64,000 nucleotides of DNA from UBA10365 sp041441915 (GTDB lineage Bacteria > Pseudomonadota > Alphaproteobacteria > Rhodobacterales > Rhodobacteraceae): the NCBI GenBank assembly GCA_041441915.1, contig JASDRS010000009.1:27803-91802 (forward strand). The letters are read 5' to 3'. The stretch's first letter is position 1. Each line of letters starts with the position of its first letter. The translations under genes and the position numbers were made by a program. Shown here piece after piece: positions 8,878 to 18,495 of this stretch. The notes under the pieces were generated by a model, which saw only the letters and a program-made list of their open reading frames with translations, was not told where the DNA came from and did not search any database.

Positions 8878-9096
8878 AGTGTAATCATATAAAAAAATAT
8901 CGATAGAAAGCTCGAGCGACCTCTAACAAGGGAGGTGAAAAAATCAAAAAATATTTGATATATTTACATTTTTGTTGAATAGCCCCATTCAAATAGTAGT
9001 TCAATATAAAATTTAAAAAAATCTGCATAGCTGTTGTGAGTATGCCTCATAGGCATTTGAACTGTTCTAAAGTCATTTTGCAATAATAAGAATAAC

Positions 9097-9990
9097 TTAG
9101 ATTTTCTGGCGTTTACGAAATGTAAAAATTTCTTCTGCGACGAAGTCGCGAAAAGCCGCAACGCGTTTTGAGTGACGCAATTCTTCAGGGTAAGCTAAAA
9201 ATACAGGCACTTCAGTGGATTCAATATAAGGCAGTACGCGCACAAGGTTAGGAGAGTCTTCCGTAATATAGTCAGGTAATATTCCAATTCCTAAATGACT
9301 GAGCACGCCTTGTAATACTCCAAAGTAATTATTGACTGAAAGTGTAGAAGGAATATCATTTTGCAACAACTGAGTCACCAACAAAGCCCCCGCCGCTACC
9401 TGCGCTGTGCCAGAATGTTGGGAAATTAGCCGATGTTGGGTTAAGTCACTCATAATTTCGGGCATGCCGTTTTCGGCCAAATATTCTGGTGTTGCATAAA
9501 GGCGCATGCGAATATTCATTAATCGTTTACGTATCAAATCAGCCTGCGATGGCTCTTTCATCCGAATGGCCACGTCGGCTTCGCGCATCGGCAGGTCAAG
9601 AACGCGCTCTTCAAGCATCAAGTCAATCTTCAAGGCTGGATACTTTTTGAACAGAGCAGGCAGCCTTGGGGCCAACCACAAAGTGCCAAAGCCCACTGTT
9701 GTGGTCACGCGCAATTCACCAAACACTTCGTCTTCGCTATCTCGAATACGTGCCGCCGCTGCCTCAAGTCGTTTGATCATTGCTTGGGTCGCGTCAAACA
9801 AAATTTCGCCCTGTTCTGTTAGAATTAGGCCACGTGCGTGGCGGTGGAACAGGGTTGCAGAAAAACTTTCTTCAAGAGCACGAATTTGACGCGATACCGC
9901 CGATTGCGATAAGTGCAAATTGTCACCCGCATGGGTCAAAGATCCCGCATCGGCTACCGCGTGAAATATGCGAAGTTTATCCCAATCCAT
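9097..9990 (-). CDS. LysR-family transcriptional regulator
   Basis: 297 residues. The N-terminal winged helix-turn-helix runs over residues 1-60: DKLRIFHAVADAGSLTHAGDNLHLSQSAVSRQIRALEE, then LFHRHARGLILTEQG. The C-terminal effector-binding domain follows, with GELRVTTTVGFGTLWLAPRLPALFKKYP and ADVAIRM. The effector and targets are unknown. The divergent neighbour is a destroyed acyltransferase gene, so if that was its target the regulator may now be an orphan. A TGCAA-N4-TTGCA palindrome lies 75 bases upstream of its start. Confidence 0.92.
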   Translation of the reverse strand: MDWDKLRIFHAVADAGSLTHAGDNLHLSQSAVSRQIRALEESFSATLFHRHARGLILTEQGEILFDATQAMIKRLEAAAARIRDSEDEVFGELRVTTTVGFGTLWLAPRLPALFKKYPALKIDLMLEERVLDLPMREADVAIRMKEPSQADLIRKRLMNIRMRLYATPEYLAENGMPEIMSDLTQHRLISQHSGTAQVAAGALLVTQLLQNDIPSTLSVNNYFGVLQGVLSHLGIGILPDYITEDSPNLVRVLPYIESTEVPVFLAYPEELRHSKRVAAFRDFVAEEIFTFRKRQKI

Positions 9991-10065
9991 TTCAAAGCCC
10001 CTGATGACCCCAATTGAGTCTTGCAGTTTAAATTTTTTAATTAGATAAGCGCTTAAGCCGATTCA

Positions 10066-10079
10066 TGCAAGTCATTGCA
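10066..10079. promoter_or_regulatory. candidate LysR-type operator upstream of the regulator
   Basis: TGCAA-GTCA-TTGCA is a perfect 5-bp-arm palindrome in the A+T-rich DNA 76 bases ahead of the LysR gene. LysR proteins typically autoregulate from an interrupted dyad at about this distance. The assignment is positional only. Confidence 0.35.
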
Positions 10080-10242
10080 ATATTTATTTAATTGTCAATT
10101 TGATATAAAATTTGTATAACTAATGGTTATTTTTATCATAGTTATTAAAAATTCAAAAAACTTTAGTGTCATTTTATAAAAAATATAAATTTTTCTGTAA
10201 TCAGGGAACACTTTCGTGCTAGGCGCAAACAAGCACTGTGTG

Positions 10243-10868
10243 ACGCGCAAAATAAGCTATCCTTCTTCGGCGCGCAGTCGTTCAGGGCGTGCACTAATCC
10301 GCGTTTTAGAGAATCTGACGGGACGATCGTCCTCGATCTGGCGTGAGACTTAAAGTCGTGGGCTAGTCTTCATCTAATATTTCGGAAAATAGGCCCTTGG
10401 TGATAATTGCAAATCACCCCTACAGAATACTAAACGGAATGGTGATGGGCTATGTGCTGAATTAGGCGTGCGACGACTTTCTCATTTTTAGCCAATTGTG
10501 TCTTTCGGCGTGCGGAAGGGCTTATTAAAGTTGTTTTACCTATTTAATTCGAAGAAACAAAAGAGGCCAAAAGACTTAATATTGAATCGCGCGCCAAGGT
10601 GCTAGATTTTTTGTCCGGTGGTGGCACTATTTGGGTGTTTCCAGGTGGTACCGTTTAGGCCCGTGCCAAGCCTTTTTCTCAACCAATGGATCCAAGCTGG
10701 CGCAATTTTACCGCAAAGATGATAGCTAAATCAAATGTGACTGTTGTGCCTATCTATTTTACGGGCCATAATTTACGGCTTTTTTTAGTTGGCAAGTTGT
10801 GTGCATTCGAACTTGTGGCTTGCTATGTTAATAAAAGAGTTCAAATCCCGTATAGAGAATCGAGTTGA
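10243..10868 (+). pseudogene. lysophospholipid acyltransferase (PlsC-like), multiply frameshifted
   Basis: Pieces of one Rhodobacterales acyltransferase are recognisable in all three plus frames. Frame 1 from 10243 gives ISYPSSARSRSGRALIRVLENLTGR. Frame 2 from 10391 gives RPLVIIANHPYRILNGMVMGY, the acyltransferase NHPY box with Asn in place of the expected Asp. Frame 3 from about 10563 gives FLSGGGTIWVFPGGTV, a TAG stop at 10656-10658, then AKPFSQPMDPSWRNFTAKMIAKS and VVPIYFTGHN. Several stops and at least two frameshifts make a functional product impossible. It occupies most of the 1056-base gap 9991-11046; the flanks 9991-10240 and 10870-11046 hold only A+T-rich DNA. Confidence 0.85.
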
Positions 10869-11046
10869 AATTGTGATCAGAGGTCTATTTTTTATATGCA
10901 ATTTTACTAATTTTTAAATTAGATTTCACTGCTACTATTTATTTGCATGAGGCAACTTATAACCTTTCGCCCGCGCTGCTAAAATATTATGATTGCTGCT
11001 AAGGATTTTAAGAACGGTATAAATTTCGATAAAGTGCAAGGTTCAT

Positions 11047-11859
11047 ATGGCAGTAGGAATTTTTGACTCGGGCCTCGGTGGTCTGACGGTTATGAGCGCG
11101 GTCACTCAAAGTATGCCCAATGTTCCATTTATTTATTTTGGTGACAATATTAATGCTCCTTACGGCGTTCGCACGCATGACGATATTTTCGCGCTAACCT
11201 GCTCTGCCACCCAAAAACTTTGGGACGAGGGCTGTGAATTGGTGATTTTAGCTTGCAACACTGCTAGTGCAGTAGCACTTAAACGTATACAAGAAACCTG
11301 GCTCCCGCCTGAAAAGCGGGTTTTGGGGGTTTTTGTTCCTTTGATTGAATCTTTAACTGAACGGCAATGGGGCGACAACTCCCCCTCGCGTGAGGTCGAC
11401 GTGAAACATGTAGCGCTTTTTGCAACACCTGCCACCGTGGCTAGCCGCGCTTTTCAACGTGAATTGGCCCATCGTGCTGTTGGCGTCGATGTCGAAGCTC
11501 AACCCTGTGGCGGCTTGGTTGACGCTATAGAACAGGGCGATGAAATTTTGGCCAAAGCGTTGGTGCGTAGCCATGTTGATGCACTCAAACGCCGAATGCC
11601 ACGGCCCCAAGCAGCTATTTTAGGTTGCACGCATTATCCATTGATGGAAAAATCCTTTCGCGAAGCGTTAGGTGAGGATGTTAAAGTCTTTTCCCAAGCA
11701 AATTTAGTGGCCGAAAGTTTAACTGACTATCTGCAAAGACACCCAAATATGTTTGGAACAGGGATGATCACTAAATATCTTACCTCAGGCGATCCGATTG
11801 CCGTAAGCAAGCTTGCGACACAATTTCTGCGTCGATCCGTGCATTTTGAGGCTGTTTAG
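11047..11859 (+). CDS. murI: glutamate racemase
   Basis: 270-residue cytoplasmic enzyme making D-glutamate for peptidoglycan. GIFDSGLGGLTV at residues 4-15 carries the conserved Asp-Ser. The two catalytic cysteines are visible as LACNTASA (about Cys70) and LGCTHYPL (about Cys194). YFGDNINAPYG matches the substrate loop. It starts a plus-strand block followed by argC and ccmE. The C-terminus past residue 220 is less conserved, as is usual for the family. Confidence 0.95.
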   Translation: MAVGIFDSGLGGLTVMSAVTQSMPNVPFIYFGDNINAPYGVRTHDDIFALTCSATQKLWDEGCELVILACNTASAVALKRIQETWLPPEKRVLGVFVPLIESLTERQWGDNSPSREVDVKHVALFATPATVASRAFQRELAHRAVGVDVEAQPCGGLVDAIEQGDEILAKALVRSHVDALKRRMPRPQAAILGCTHYPLMEKSFREALGEDVKVFSQANLVAESLTDYLQRHPNMFGTGMITKYLTSGDPIAVSKLATQFLRRSVHFEAV

Positions 11860-11953
11860 CCCTAAAATGCGTTCATATTAATGGTGCTTACCCCATATCC
11901 CCTTGAAAAAAATCTGCCCTTGCCGCATTACAAAATAGAATTTCGGAGGTTTC

Positions 11954-12982
11954 ATGATCCACAACATCGCCATTTTGGGCGCTTCGGGCTATACTGGTGC
12001 AGAGCTTATACGCCTAATTTTGGGCCATCCATCAATGCGCATTTGTGCGCTTTCAGCTGACCGCAAAGCGGGCATGGCGGTTGAAGATGTTTTTCCTTTT
12101 TTGCGTGGGGCAGATTTGCCGACGCTTTGTAAAATTGAAGAGATTGATTTTTCGGATATTGATTTGGTTTTTTGCGCGCTGCCTCATGCCACATCACAAG
12201 CGGTGATCGTGACTATACCAAACCATGTGAAAGTAGTTGATCTTTCAGCAGATTTTCGTCTGCGCGATCCTATGGCTTATGAAAAGTGGTATGGAAAAAA
12301 GCACCAAGCGCTTGCTCTTCAAAAAGAAGCAATTTACGGCCTGACTGAATTTTACCGCGCTGATATTGCAAAAGCTCGCTTGGTTGCGGGAACGGGCTGC
12401 AATGCCGCCGCGGGCCAATATGCGCTATGTCCTTTGATCGCGGCGGGTGTGATAGATCTTGATCAAATAATTCTTGATCTTAAAGCTGGTGTATCAGGGG
12501 CAGGGCGCAGCGCCAAAGAAAATTTACTACATGCTGAACTTTCTGAAGGCACACAAAGCTATTCTGCTGGTGGCCTTCATCGGCATTTAGGCGAATTTGA
12601 TCAGGAATTTAGCGCCTTAGCTGGGCGTAAGGTTGAAGTCCAATTCACACCGCATCTGATGCCGATGAACCGTGGAATTTTGATGACAATTTATGTTAAA
12701 GGCGACGCAAAGCTGGTTCACCACACGCTTGCGACTGCTTATGTCGCTGAGACCTTTTTGCAGGTTTTGCCCTTCGGTAGCCTGCCGTCGACCCGTAATG
12801 TGCGAGGATCAAACCACTGCCATTTGGGAGTAGTTGGGGACCGCAAAGCGGGCCATGCTGTGATAGTGTCTGTGATTGACAATTTGACCAAAGGTTCAAG
12901 CGGGCAGGCGCTGCAAAATGCCAATTTAATGTTGGGAATCGAAGAAACCTGCGGCCTGAACGGCCTTGCGCTGTTTCCGTAA
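11954..12982 (+). CDS. argC: N-acetyl-gamma-glutamyl-phosphate reductase
   Basis: 342-residue NADPH-dependent reductase of arginine biosynthesis. GASGYTGAELIRLI (9-22) is the nucleotide-binding loop. The catalytic Cys is at about 149 in GTGCNAAAGQ, and the downstream GVSGAGRS and HRHLGEFDQE segments fit the alphaproteobacterial form. The C-terminus NLTKGSSGQALQNANLMLG is highly characteristic. A GGAG ribosome site precedes the ATG. The ccmE gene follows 9 bases after the stop. Confidence 0.95.
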   Translation: MIHNIAILGASGYTGAELIRLILGHPSMRICALSADRKAGMAVEDVFPFLRGADLPTLCKIEEIDFSDIDLVFCALPHATSQAVIVTIPNHVKVVDLSADFRLRDPMAYEKWYGKKHQALALQKEAIYGLTEFYRADIAKARLVAGTGCNAAAGQYALCPLIAAGVIDLDQIILDLKAGVSGAGRSAKENLLHAELSEGTQSYSAGGLHRHLGEFDQEFSALAGRKVEVQFTPHLMPMNRGILMTIYVKGDAKLVHHTLATAYVAETFLQVLPFGSLPSTRNVRGSNHCHLGVVGDRKAGHAVIVSVIDNLTKGSSGQALQNANLMLGIEETCGLNGLALFP

Positions 12983-12991
12983 GGAGAGAAT

Positions 12992-13450
12992 ATGCGTTCA
13001 CTTAAAAAAATACGCCGAATTCAACTGATCGCATTAGCCTTTGTGGGGCTTATTGGGTCTACGGCCCTGGTGGGTTGCGCTCTGCGTGACGGAATTAATT
13101 ATTTTCGAGCGCCAAGTCAGGTTATTTCAGACCCACCAAAAATCGGCGAAGTGTTTCGTCTGGGTGGCTTGGTTGAAAAGGGCAGTTTAAATCGAGGTCA
13201 AGGGGCCAATGTGACATTCCGTGTCACCGATGGTTTGGCGGTGGTGGATGTGGTTTTTAATGGTATCTTGCCCGATCTTTTTGACGAAGGACAGGGAATG
13301 ATTGGCACGGGAATTTATGTTAATAATATATTTCAAGCCTCTGAAATATTAGCTAAACATGATGAAAACTATATGCCAAAAGAACTTGTTGAAAGTTTAA
13401 AAAAAACGGGCTTTTATCAAGATCCTAACACGGCCCTATCAATAAATTAA
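12992..13450 (+). CDS. ccmE: cytochrome c maturation heme chaperone CcmE
   Basis: 152-residue membrane-anchored periplasmic chaperone that binds heme covalently and passes it to the CcmF/H ligase. One N-terminal transmembrane helix (about residues 11-31) precedes the OB-fold domain. The heme-binding HDENYMP motif is intact, with His at about 123 and Tyr at about 127. In relatives argC-ccmE is commonly followed by ccmF and ccmH; here neither follows, and 435 bases without a clear gene separate ccmE from argS. Confidence 0.95.
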   Translation: MRSLKKIRRIQLIALAFVGLIGSTALVGCALRDGINYFRAPSQVISDPPKIGEVFRLGGLVEKGSLNRGQGANVTFRVTDGLAVVDVVFNGILPDLFDEGQGMIGTGIYVNNIFQASEILAKHDENYMPKELVESLKKTGFYQDPNTALSIN

Positions 13451-13885
13451 CGCATTTAAATCTACTTGCCCACATTAAATTTGAGGCAGATGTTGGAAAA
13501 TAGTAAAATATCAAACAAAATTATCTGTCGTGAAGGCAATCATGTTAATAACAAAGTATGGTCCAGAGGGGCTTACAATAAAATGTCATGATCTTGGATG
13601 CGTTTTTCGGCTTAAGATTGGTTTTTACGTGCGATAGTAAGTTTTTGCTTTGAAGTGTGTGAGCCATACCATTTTTGCAAAAACAGCTAAAACCGAGCCA
13701 AAATAGGTGCCGTCGTTCAAGCAAGCCACAGCATGATGGCTGATGTGTATCTTGACAATATTTTCCTGATCGACTGTCAAAAAAGTAGAGAAAGTAGCTA
13801 AATCTAGCTTCTTTGGACACAGATGGGTGCGGGGCATTGACCAAATCATTCGCCTCTGGCATTCGGGTACTGAAAGAGGCTGATC
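13451..13885. other. gene-free gap between ccmE and argS
   Basis: No gene I recognise. A minus-strand open frame of 74 codons (13625-13849), nested in another frame of 105 codons, has one hydrophobic stretch (GSVLAVFAKMVWL) but no family resemblance I can name and no convincing ribosome site. It could be remnant coding DNA left after loss of genes that usually sit here, or a short unknown protein. Confidence 0.4.
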
Positions 13886-15628
13886 ATGAACCTATTTAGC
13901 GATATTAAAAATCTTGTAAAGCAATCTGTAAAAAACATGGTGTTGGCAGGCGATTTGCCTGCGGGTCTCGAACTAAGCTTAATTACCGTTGAACCCCCTC
14001 GCGACGCTTCGCATGGCGACATGGCCACCAATGCAGCGATGGTATTGGCTAAACCTGCAGGCCAAACCCCAGGGGTAATTGCCGATAAACTGGCAACGCT
14101 TTTGGAGAAAGATATCCGTATTGTAGAGGCCTGGGTGGCGGGGCCTGGTTTTATCAACCTGCGGCTTGATGACAAAGTTCTTCAAGCGTTGGTAGTTTCT
14201 ATATTGAACATGGGCACTAATTTTGGCCGTGCCAATTTTGGAACGGACATTAAGGTGAATGTTGAATTTGTTTCCGCTAATCCAACGGGACCTATGCATG
14301 TGGGCCACGTGCGTGGCGCAGTATTTGGAGATACTTTGGCGCGACTTTTGTCTTTTGTAGGGTATGAGGTTACCCGTGAATATTACATCAATGACGGCGG
14401 CGCTCAAGTTGATGTTCTGGCGCGATCGGCCTTTCAGCGCTATAGGCAAGCCTATGGCCATGAACCACAAATCTCAGATGGGCTTTACCCTGGGGATTAC
14501 CTTATTCCCGTTGGCGAGGCTATGAAGAAAAAATATGGCGCAAGCCTTTTGAACCAGCCCGAAAAAATTTGGTTAAATGATGTGCGCGACTTAGCGGGCG
14601 ACATGATGATGGCAATGATCCACGAAGATCTGGCATCTTTGAATGTAAAGATGGACGTATATTCATCCGAAAAATCGCTTTATGTTACTGGTCAAATTGA
14701 GGCAGCAATAAAAAAATTGCGCGCTCAAGGTTTGATTTATGAAGGCGTCCTTGAAGCCCCAAAGGGCAAAACCTTAGAAGATTGGGAGCCGCGCGAGCAA
14801 ACGCTGTTTAAATCTTCGAAATTTGGTGATGATGTTGACCGCCCTGTCATGAAATCTGACGGTTCTTGGACCTATTTTGCTCCAGACATTGCTTACCATT
14901 ATGACAAAGTGCAACGCGGTTTTGACCAGCTAATTGATGTTTTTGGTGCAGACCATGGTGGATATGTTAAACGCATGAAAGCTATAGTAACAGCACTCTC
15001 ATACGGAAAAACTACCTTAGATATCAAGCTTATCCAATTGGTTAAACTTTTGAAGAACGGTGAGCCATTTAAAATGTCAAAACGGGCTGGCACTTTTGTG
15101 ACACTGCGTGAGGTGGTGGAATTGGTGGGCGCTGATGTCACGCGCTTTGTGATGCTCACCCGTAAAAATGATGCGCCCTTAGATTTTGATTTTGACAAGG
15201 TTTTGGAACAGTCAAAAGACAATCCAGTCTTTTATGTACAATATGCCAATGCGCGGATCAATTCAGTGATGGTTAAGGCCAAGGCCTTAGGGCTTGATGT
15301 ATCTGACGCGGCTTTAGCAAAAATGGACCCTGCAGTTTTGAGCCATGCGGCCGAGCTCACCTTGATTAAAAAAATGTCCGAATGGCCACGTTTGGTTGAA
15401 ATTGCGGCGCGCGGCAATGAGCCGCACCGCGTGGCATTTTACTTGTATGATCTTGCGTCTGAACTGCATAGTCTGTGGAATAGTGGTAATGACACCATAG
15501 AATTGCGCTTTCTTCAAGAAGATTTTGCCATTATGGCGGCAAAAATTGCGCTCGCCCGTGCGGTAGGCGTTGTGATTTCGTCGGGTCTTGCTATTCTTGG
15601 CGTTACACCAGTCGAGGAAATGCGCTGA
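13886..15628 (+). CDS. argS: arginyl-tRNA synthetase
   Basis: 580-residue class I synthetase charging tRNA-Arg. The class I HIGH-type motif is in ANPTGPMHVGHVRGAVFGD (near residue 130), the KMSKS-type loop is FKMSKRAGTFV, and the N-terminal arginyl-specific domain and C-terminal DALR anticodon-binding helix bundle are present at normal length. DHGGYVKRMKAI is also typical. It heads the argS-SPOR-nagZ-scpA-scpB run found in Rhodobacterales. The tRNA-Arg(CCG) gene at 62.3 kb is one of its likely substrates. Confidence 0.97.
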   Translation: MNLFSDIKNLVKQSVKNMVLAGDLPAGLELSLITVEPPRDASHGDMATNAAMVLAKPAGQTPGVIADKLATLLEKDIRIVEAWVAGPGFINLRLDDKVLQALVVSILNMGTNFGRANFGTDIKVNVEFVSANPTGPMHVGHVRGAVFGDTLARLLSFVGYEVTREYYINDGGAQVDVLARSAFQRYRQAYGHEPQISDGLYPGDYLIPVGEAMKKKYGASLLNQPEKIWLNDVRDLAGDMMMAMIHEDLASLNVKMDVYSSEKSLYVTGQIEAAIKKLRAQGLIYEGVLEAPKGKTLEDWEPREQTLFKSSKFGDDVDRPVMKSDGSWTYFAPDIAYHYDKVQRGFDQLIDVFGADHGGYVKRMKAIVTALSYGKTTLDIKLIQLVKLLKNGEPFKMSKRAGTFVTLREVVELVGADVTRFVMLTRKNDAPLDFDFDKVLEQSKDNPVFYVQYANARINSVMVKAKALGLDVSDAALAKMDPAVLSHAAELTLIKKMSEWPRLVEIAARGNEPHRVAFYLYDLASELHSLWNSGNDTIELRFLQEDFAIMAAKIALARAVGVVISSGLAILGVTPVEEMR

Positions 15629-15706
15629 TCACAAGCGCTCAGATGGTGCCCGCTGCAAGGCGGTTGGCCAATGAGGGTGCCTTATCCCTCAATAGTGAGG
15701 CAAAGC

Positions 15707-16690
15707 ATGACTGAGTGGAATTATAACGCCGCCGCCCATGATCCGGCACCACAAGAGCGGCAAGATGTAGTTATTAAAATTACGCGGGCCAGTCAAATTG
15801 TAGGGGGTCTTATGTCTCTTGGGCTTTTGTCCGCGATTGCTTATTTTTCTTATGATCTAGAATTGGGCGATTTGTCGGGAGTACCTGTGATTAAAGCCAA
15901 GGAAGGGCCCATGCGGAGCCTGCCTGAAAACCCGGGTGGGGATATTGTTAATTATCAAGGATTGGCCGTGAATGCCATTGCCGCCGAAAAGGGCGCAGCG
16001 GATCTGCCCGATAAGGTAATTTTGGCACCGCAAGCCATTAACTTACTTGAAGAAGATGCCACTGGTTTTGCGAGCTTTCCATCTGATCAAAGTTATTCGA
16101 CCGTCATCTTGCCCTTAATCGCACTTAATCAACCTCAGTCCGTTCAGGAATCTTTAGTGATATTAAATGATTTTGACGCAGAAAGCGACCGCACTACGGC
16201 CTTAGATCCACAAATTATACGAAGCAGCATCGAAGAGGCCCTAAACATCGCAATGGCGCAGTCAACCACAATAGAACCTTATTTGGTCCCCGATTCACTC
16301 ATGGAAGGTGGGTTGGGGCGATCGCTACGGCCTTTGGCGCCGCCTTTTGGCCTGTTTGCCAAGCTGAGTGAAACCGCAACTCAAGATGCTAAAAGCGAAG
16401 CAACTTTTGGTCGCGAAATCAGCTATAAAGATATTTCAACAGGCACACGCCTGGTTCAACTTGGCGCTTTTTCCAACCCTGAAGTTGCCCGCGCCGAATG
16501 GGTGCGCCTGTCAAACCGTTTTAGCCAACTTTTTGCCGATAAGGTGCGTATTGTTCAGCGCGCGCCGATCGATAATAAAATCTTTTTTCGCCTGCGTGCC
16601 TATGGCTTTATTGATGTGGACGACTCTATCAGGTTTTGCGCCGCACTTGATGCAGAGGGAGCGGCCTGTATCCCGGCTGTGAAGCGATGA
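15707..16690 (+). CDS. SPOR domain protein (peptidoglycan-binding, single membrane helix)
   Basis: 327 residues: a short cytoplasmic tail, one transmembrane helix (about residues 32-52, IVGGLMSLGLLSAIAYF), a long low-complexity linker, and a C-terminal SPOR domain beginning GTRLVQLGAFSNPEVARAEW. SPOR domains bind denuded septal glycan, so a division-site role is likely. The start at 15707 is preferred for its GAGG site 6 bases upstream; an ATG at 15671 is in frame. It overlaps nagZ by 4 bases, linking it to another peptidoglycan-related gene. Confidence 0.88.
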   Translation: MTEWNYNAAAHDPAPQERQDVVIKITRASQIVGGLMSLGLLSAIAYFSYDLELGDLSGVPVIKAKEGPMRSLPENPGGDIVNYQGLAVNAIAAEKGAADLPDKVILAPQAINLLEEDATGFASFPSDQSYSTVILPLIALNQPQSVQESLVILNDFDAESDRTTALDPQIIRSSIEEALNIAMAQSTTIEPYLVPDSLMEGGLGRSLRPLAPPFGLFAKLSETATQDAKSEATFGREISYKDISTGTRLVQLGAFSNPEVARAEWVRLSNRFSQLFADKVRIVQRAPIDNKIFFRLRAYGFIDVDDSIRFCAALDAEGAACIPAVKR

Positions 16691-17700
16691 ACCAAAACGT
16701 TGGTGCTTGCATTCTTGCGCCCTTGGGGGCAGTCTTATCCAAAAATGAGCGCGCTTTTTTTAAATCAGTACAGCCTCATGGGTTTATTCTGTTCTCACGT
16801 AATTTGGAAAGCCGCGATCAAATATTACGACTTTGCCATGATTTGCGCGTATTAGTTGGGCGTGAAGCCCCTATTTTTATTGATCAAGAGGGGGGAGGGG
16901 TACAAAGGCTACGACCGCCTTTAGCTGCAAATTTTCTAGCACCACTTGACGAAATTGTGCGCGTTACCAAACGCTATGGAACCGCTGTGGCGCTGCGCTC
17001 AATTTATCTGCGCCACCGTCTGATTGCCGCCGATTTGCATGCTTTGGGTATAGATGCCAACTGTGCTCCAACGGCGGATATTGCGTGCAATTTCACCCAC
17101 GAGTTTTTAAGAAAACGATGTTATGGCACACATGTGGTGGATGTCAGCGCTGCGTGTCGCGCGGCGGCTGAAGGGCTTTTGGCAGGTGGCGTTTTGCCAG
17201 TGATTAAACATATACCAGGGCATGGTCGCGCGACACAAGATACCCATTTTAATATGCCGCGCGTAACGGCGTCAAAGGCTGAACTTATTGAGACAGATTT
17301 TGCTGTTTTTAAAGCACTTGCTGATCTGCCTTATGCGATGACCGCACATCTTGTATATGCTGAAATTGATGAAGAAGTCGCCACCTGTTCAAAACCCATT
17401 ATTGATCTTGTACGCCATGATATTGGCTTTGACGGTGCACTTATGAGTGATGATCTTTCAATGAAATCGCTCAGTGGCTCCTTGGGCCGCCGTGCGACTC
17501 GGTCTTTAGCTGCTGGTTGTGATTTGGTGCTTCATTGCAACGGTGATATGGCCGAAATGGTTGAAATTTGTAATGTGGCAGGTGATTTGACGGGCAAGGC
17601 TCTGAACCGAGCCAACCAGGCACTTCTATGGCGAAAAGCGCCCCAAGATATTGACATCTTAGGCTTACGAGCCGAACATTTTGCCCTATCGGGGGATTAG
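16687..17700 (+). CDS. nagZ: beta-N-acetylhexosaminidase NagZ (glycoside hydrolase family 3)
   Basis: 337-residue cytoplasmic enzyme removing N-acetylglucosamine from 1,6-anhydro-muropeptides during cell-wall recycling. GH3 hallmarks are present: IFIDQEGGGVQRL, the KHIPGHGRATQDTH motif containing the NagZ-specific Asp-His catalytic dyad, and the nucleophile loop GALMSDDLSMKSL. Start and upstream stop share ATGA. The product belongs with the neighbouring SPOR protein in envelope maintenance, while scpA/scpB downstream serve chromosome segregation. Confidence 0.94.
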   Translation: MNQNVGACILAPLGAVLSKNERAFFKSVQPHGFILFSRNLESRDQILRLCHDLRVLVGREAPIFIDQEGGGVQRLRPPLAANFLAPLDEIVRVTKRYGTAVALRSIYLRHRLIAADLHALGIDANCAPTADIACNFTHEFLRKRCYGTHVVDVSAACRAAAEGLLAGGVLPVIKHIPGHGRATQDTHFNMPRVTASKAELIETDFAVFKALADLPYAMTAHLVYAEIDEEVATCSKPIIDLVRHDIGFDGALMSDDLSMKSLSGSLGRRATRSLAAGCDLVLHCNGDMAEMVEICNVAGDLTGKALNRANQALLWRKAPQDIDILGLRAEHFALSGD

Positions 17701-17706
17701 TTGTTC

Positions 17707-18495
17707 ATGAATAATTGGAAACTGGAACAGCCACGTCAAGAGATAACCGACCGTTTGGCGGCCGAAGCCCTGATCGTGGATGTTGACGGTTTTGAAGGTC
17801 CGTTGGATTTGCTGTTAAGTTTATCGCGTAGCCAAAAAGTTGATTTACGCAGCATTTCAGTACTGAGATTAGCTCAACAATATCTTGTTTTTGTAAATAA
17901 AGCAAAATATTTACGTCTTGAACTTGCCGCAGATTATTTAGTGATGGCCGCCTGGCTGACTTATTTAAAATCGAGGTTATTATTGCCACCCGATCCTTCT
18001 GATGAAGCCCCAAGTGCTGAAAAAATGGCGTTACATTTGGCTTTTCAACTCGAGCGTTTGCAAGCAATGCGTGATGCGGCGGCGCGCCTGATGATGCGCG
18101 ATTTGCGGGGGCGCGACGTGTTTGCGCGCGGTGCGCCTGAAGAAGTGCTGGCCAGCCGCAAAGTCATCTATAACGCCACGCTTCTCGAACTGATGCGCAG
18201 CTATGCTCGCATTCGTACCCGTGATGATTTCCGTCCTTTTTCTATGAACCGAAATGATATCTACACGATGCAGAAGGCCCTTGAAAGAATGCGAGCCATG
18301 ATTGGGTATGCAGGCACATGGAGCGACCTTGAAACCTGGCTGCCCGAAGGTTGGGGCACAAATCCCCACCGCCGTAGATCGTCGATTTCCGCCCATTTTG
18401 CCGCTATTTTGGAAATGACCAAAGCAGGCGAACTTGAGCTGCGTCAAGGTGATATTTTTGCTTCCATCCACATCAAAAAACGAGACCACAGATGA
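17707..18495 (+). CDS. scpA: segregation and condensation protein A
   Basis: 262-residue kleisin subunit that bridges SMC heads together with ScpB. The opening VDGFEGPLDLLLSLSRSQKVDLRSISVLRLAQQYL is the ScpA signature. A helical middle and a winged-helix C-terminal portion (AILEMTKAGELELRQGDIFASIHI) follow. The ATG at 17707 is chosen; a TTG at 17701 directly behind the nagZ stop is an alternative 2 codons longer. It overlaps scpB by 4 bases. Confidence 0.94.
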   Translation: MNNWKLEQPRQEITDRLAAEALIVDVDGFEGPLDLLLSLSRSQKVDLRSISVLRLAQQYLVFVNKAKYLRLELAADYLVMAAWLTYLKSRLLLPPDPSDEAPSAEKMALHLAFQLERLQAMRDAAARLMMRDLRGRDVFARGAPEEVLASRKVIYNATLLELMRSYARIRTRDDFRPFSMNRNDIYTMQKALERMRAMIGYAGTWSDLETWLPEGWGTNPHRRRSSISAHFAAILEMTKAGELELRQGDIFASIHIKKRDHR

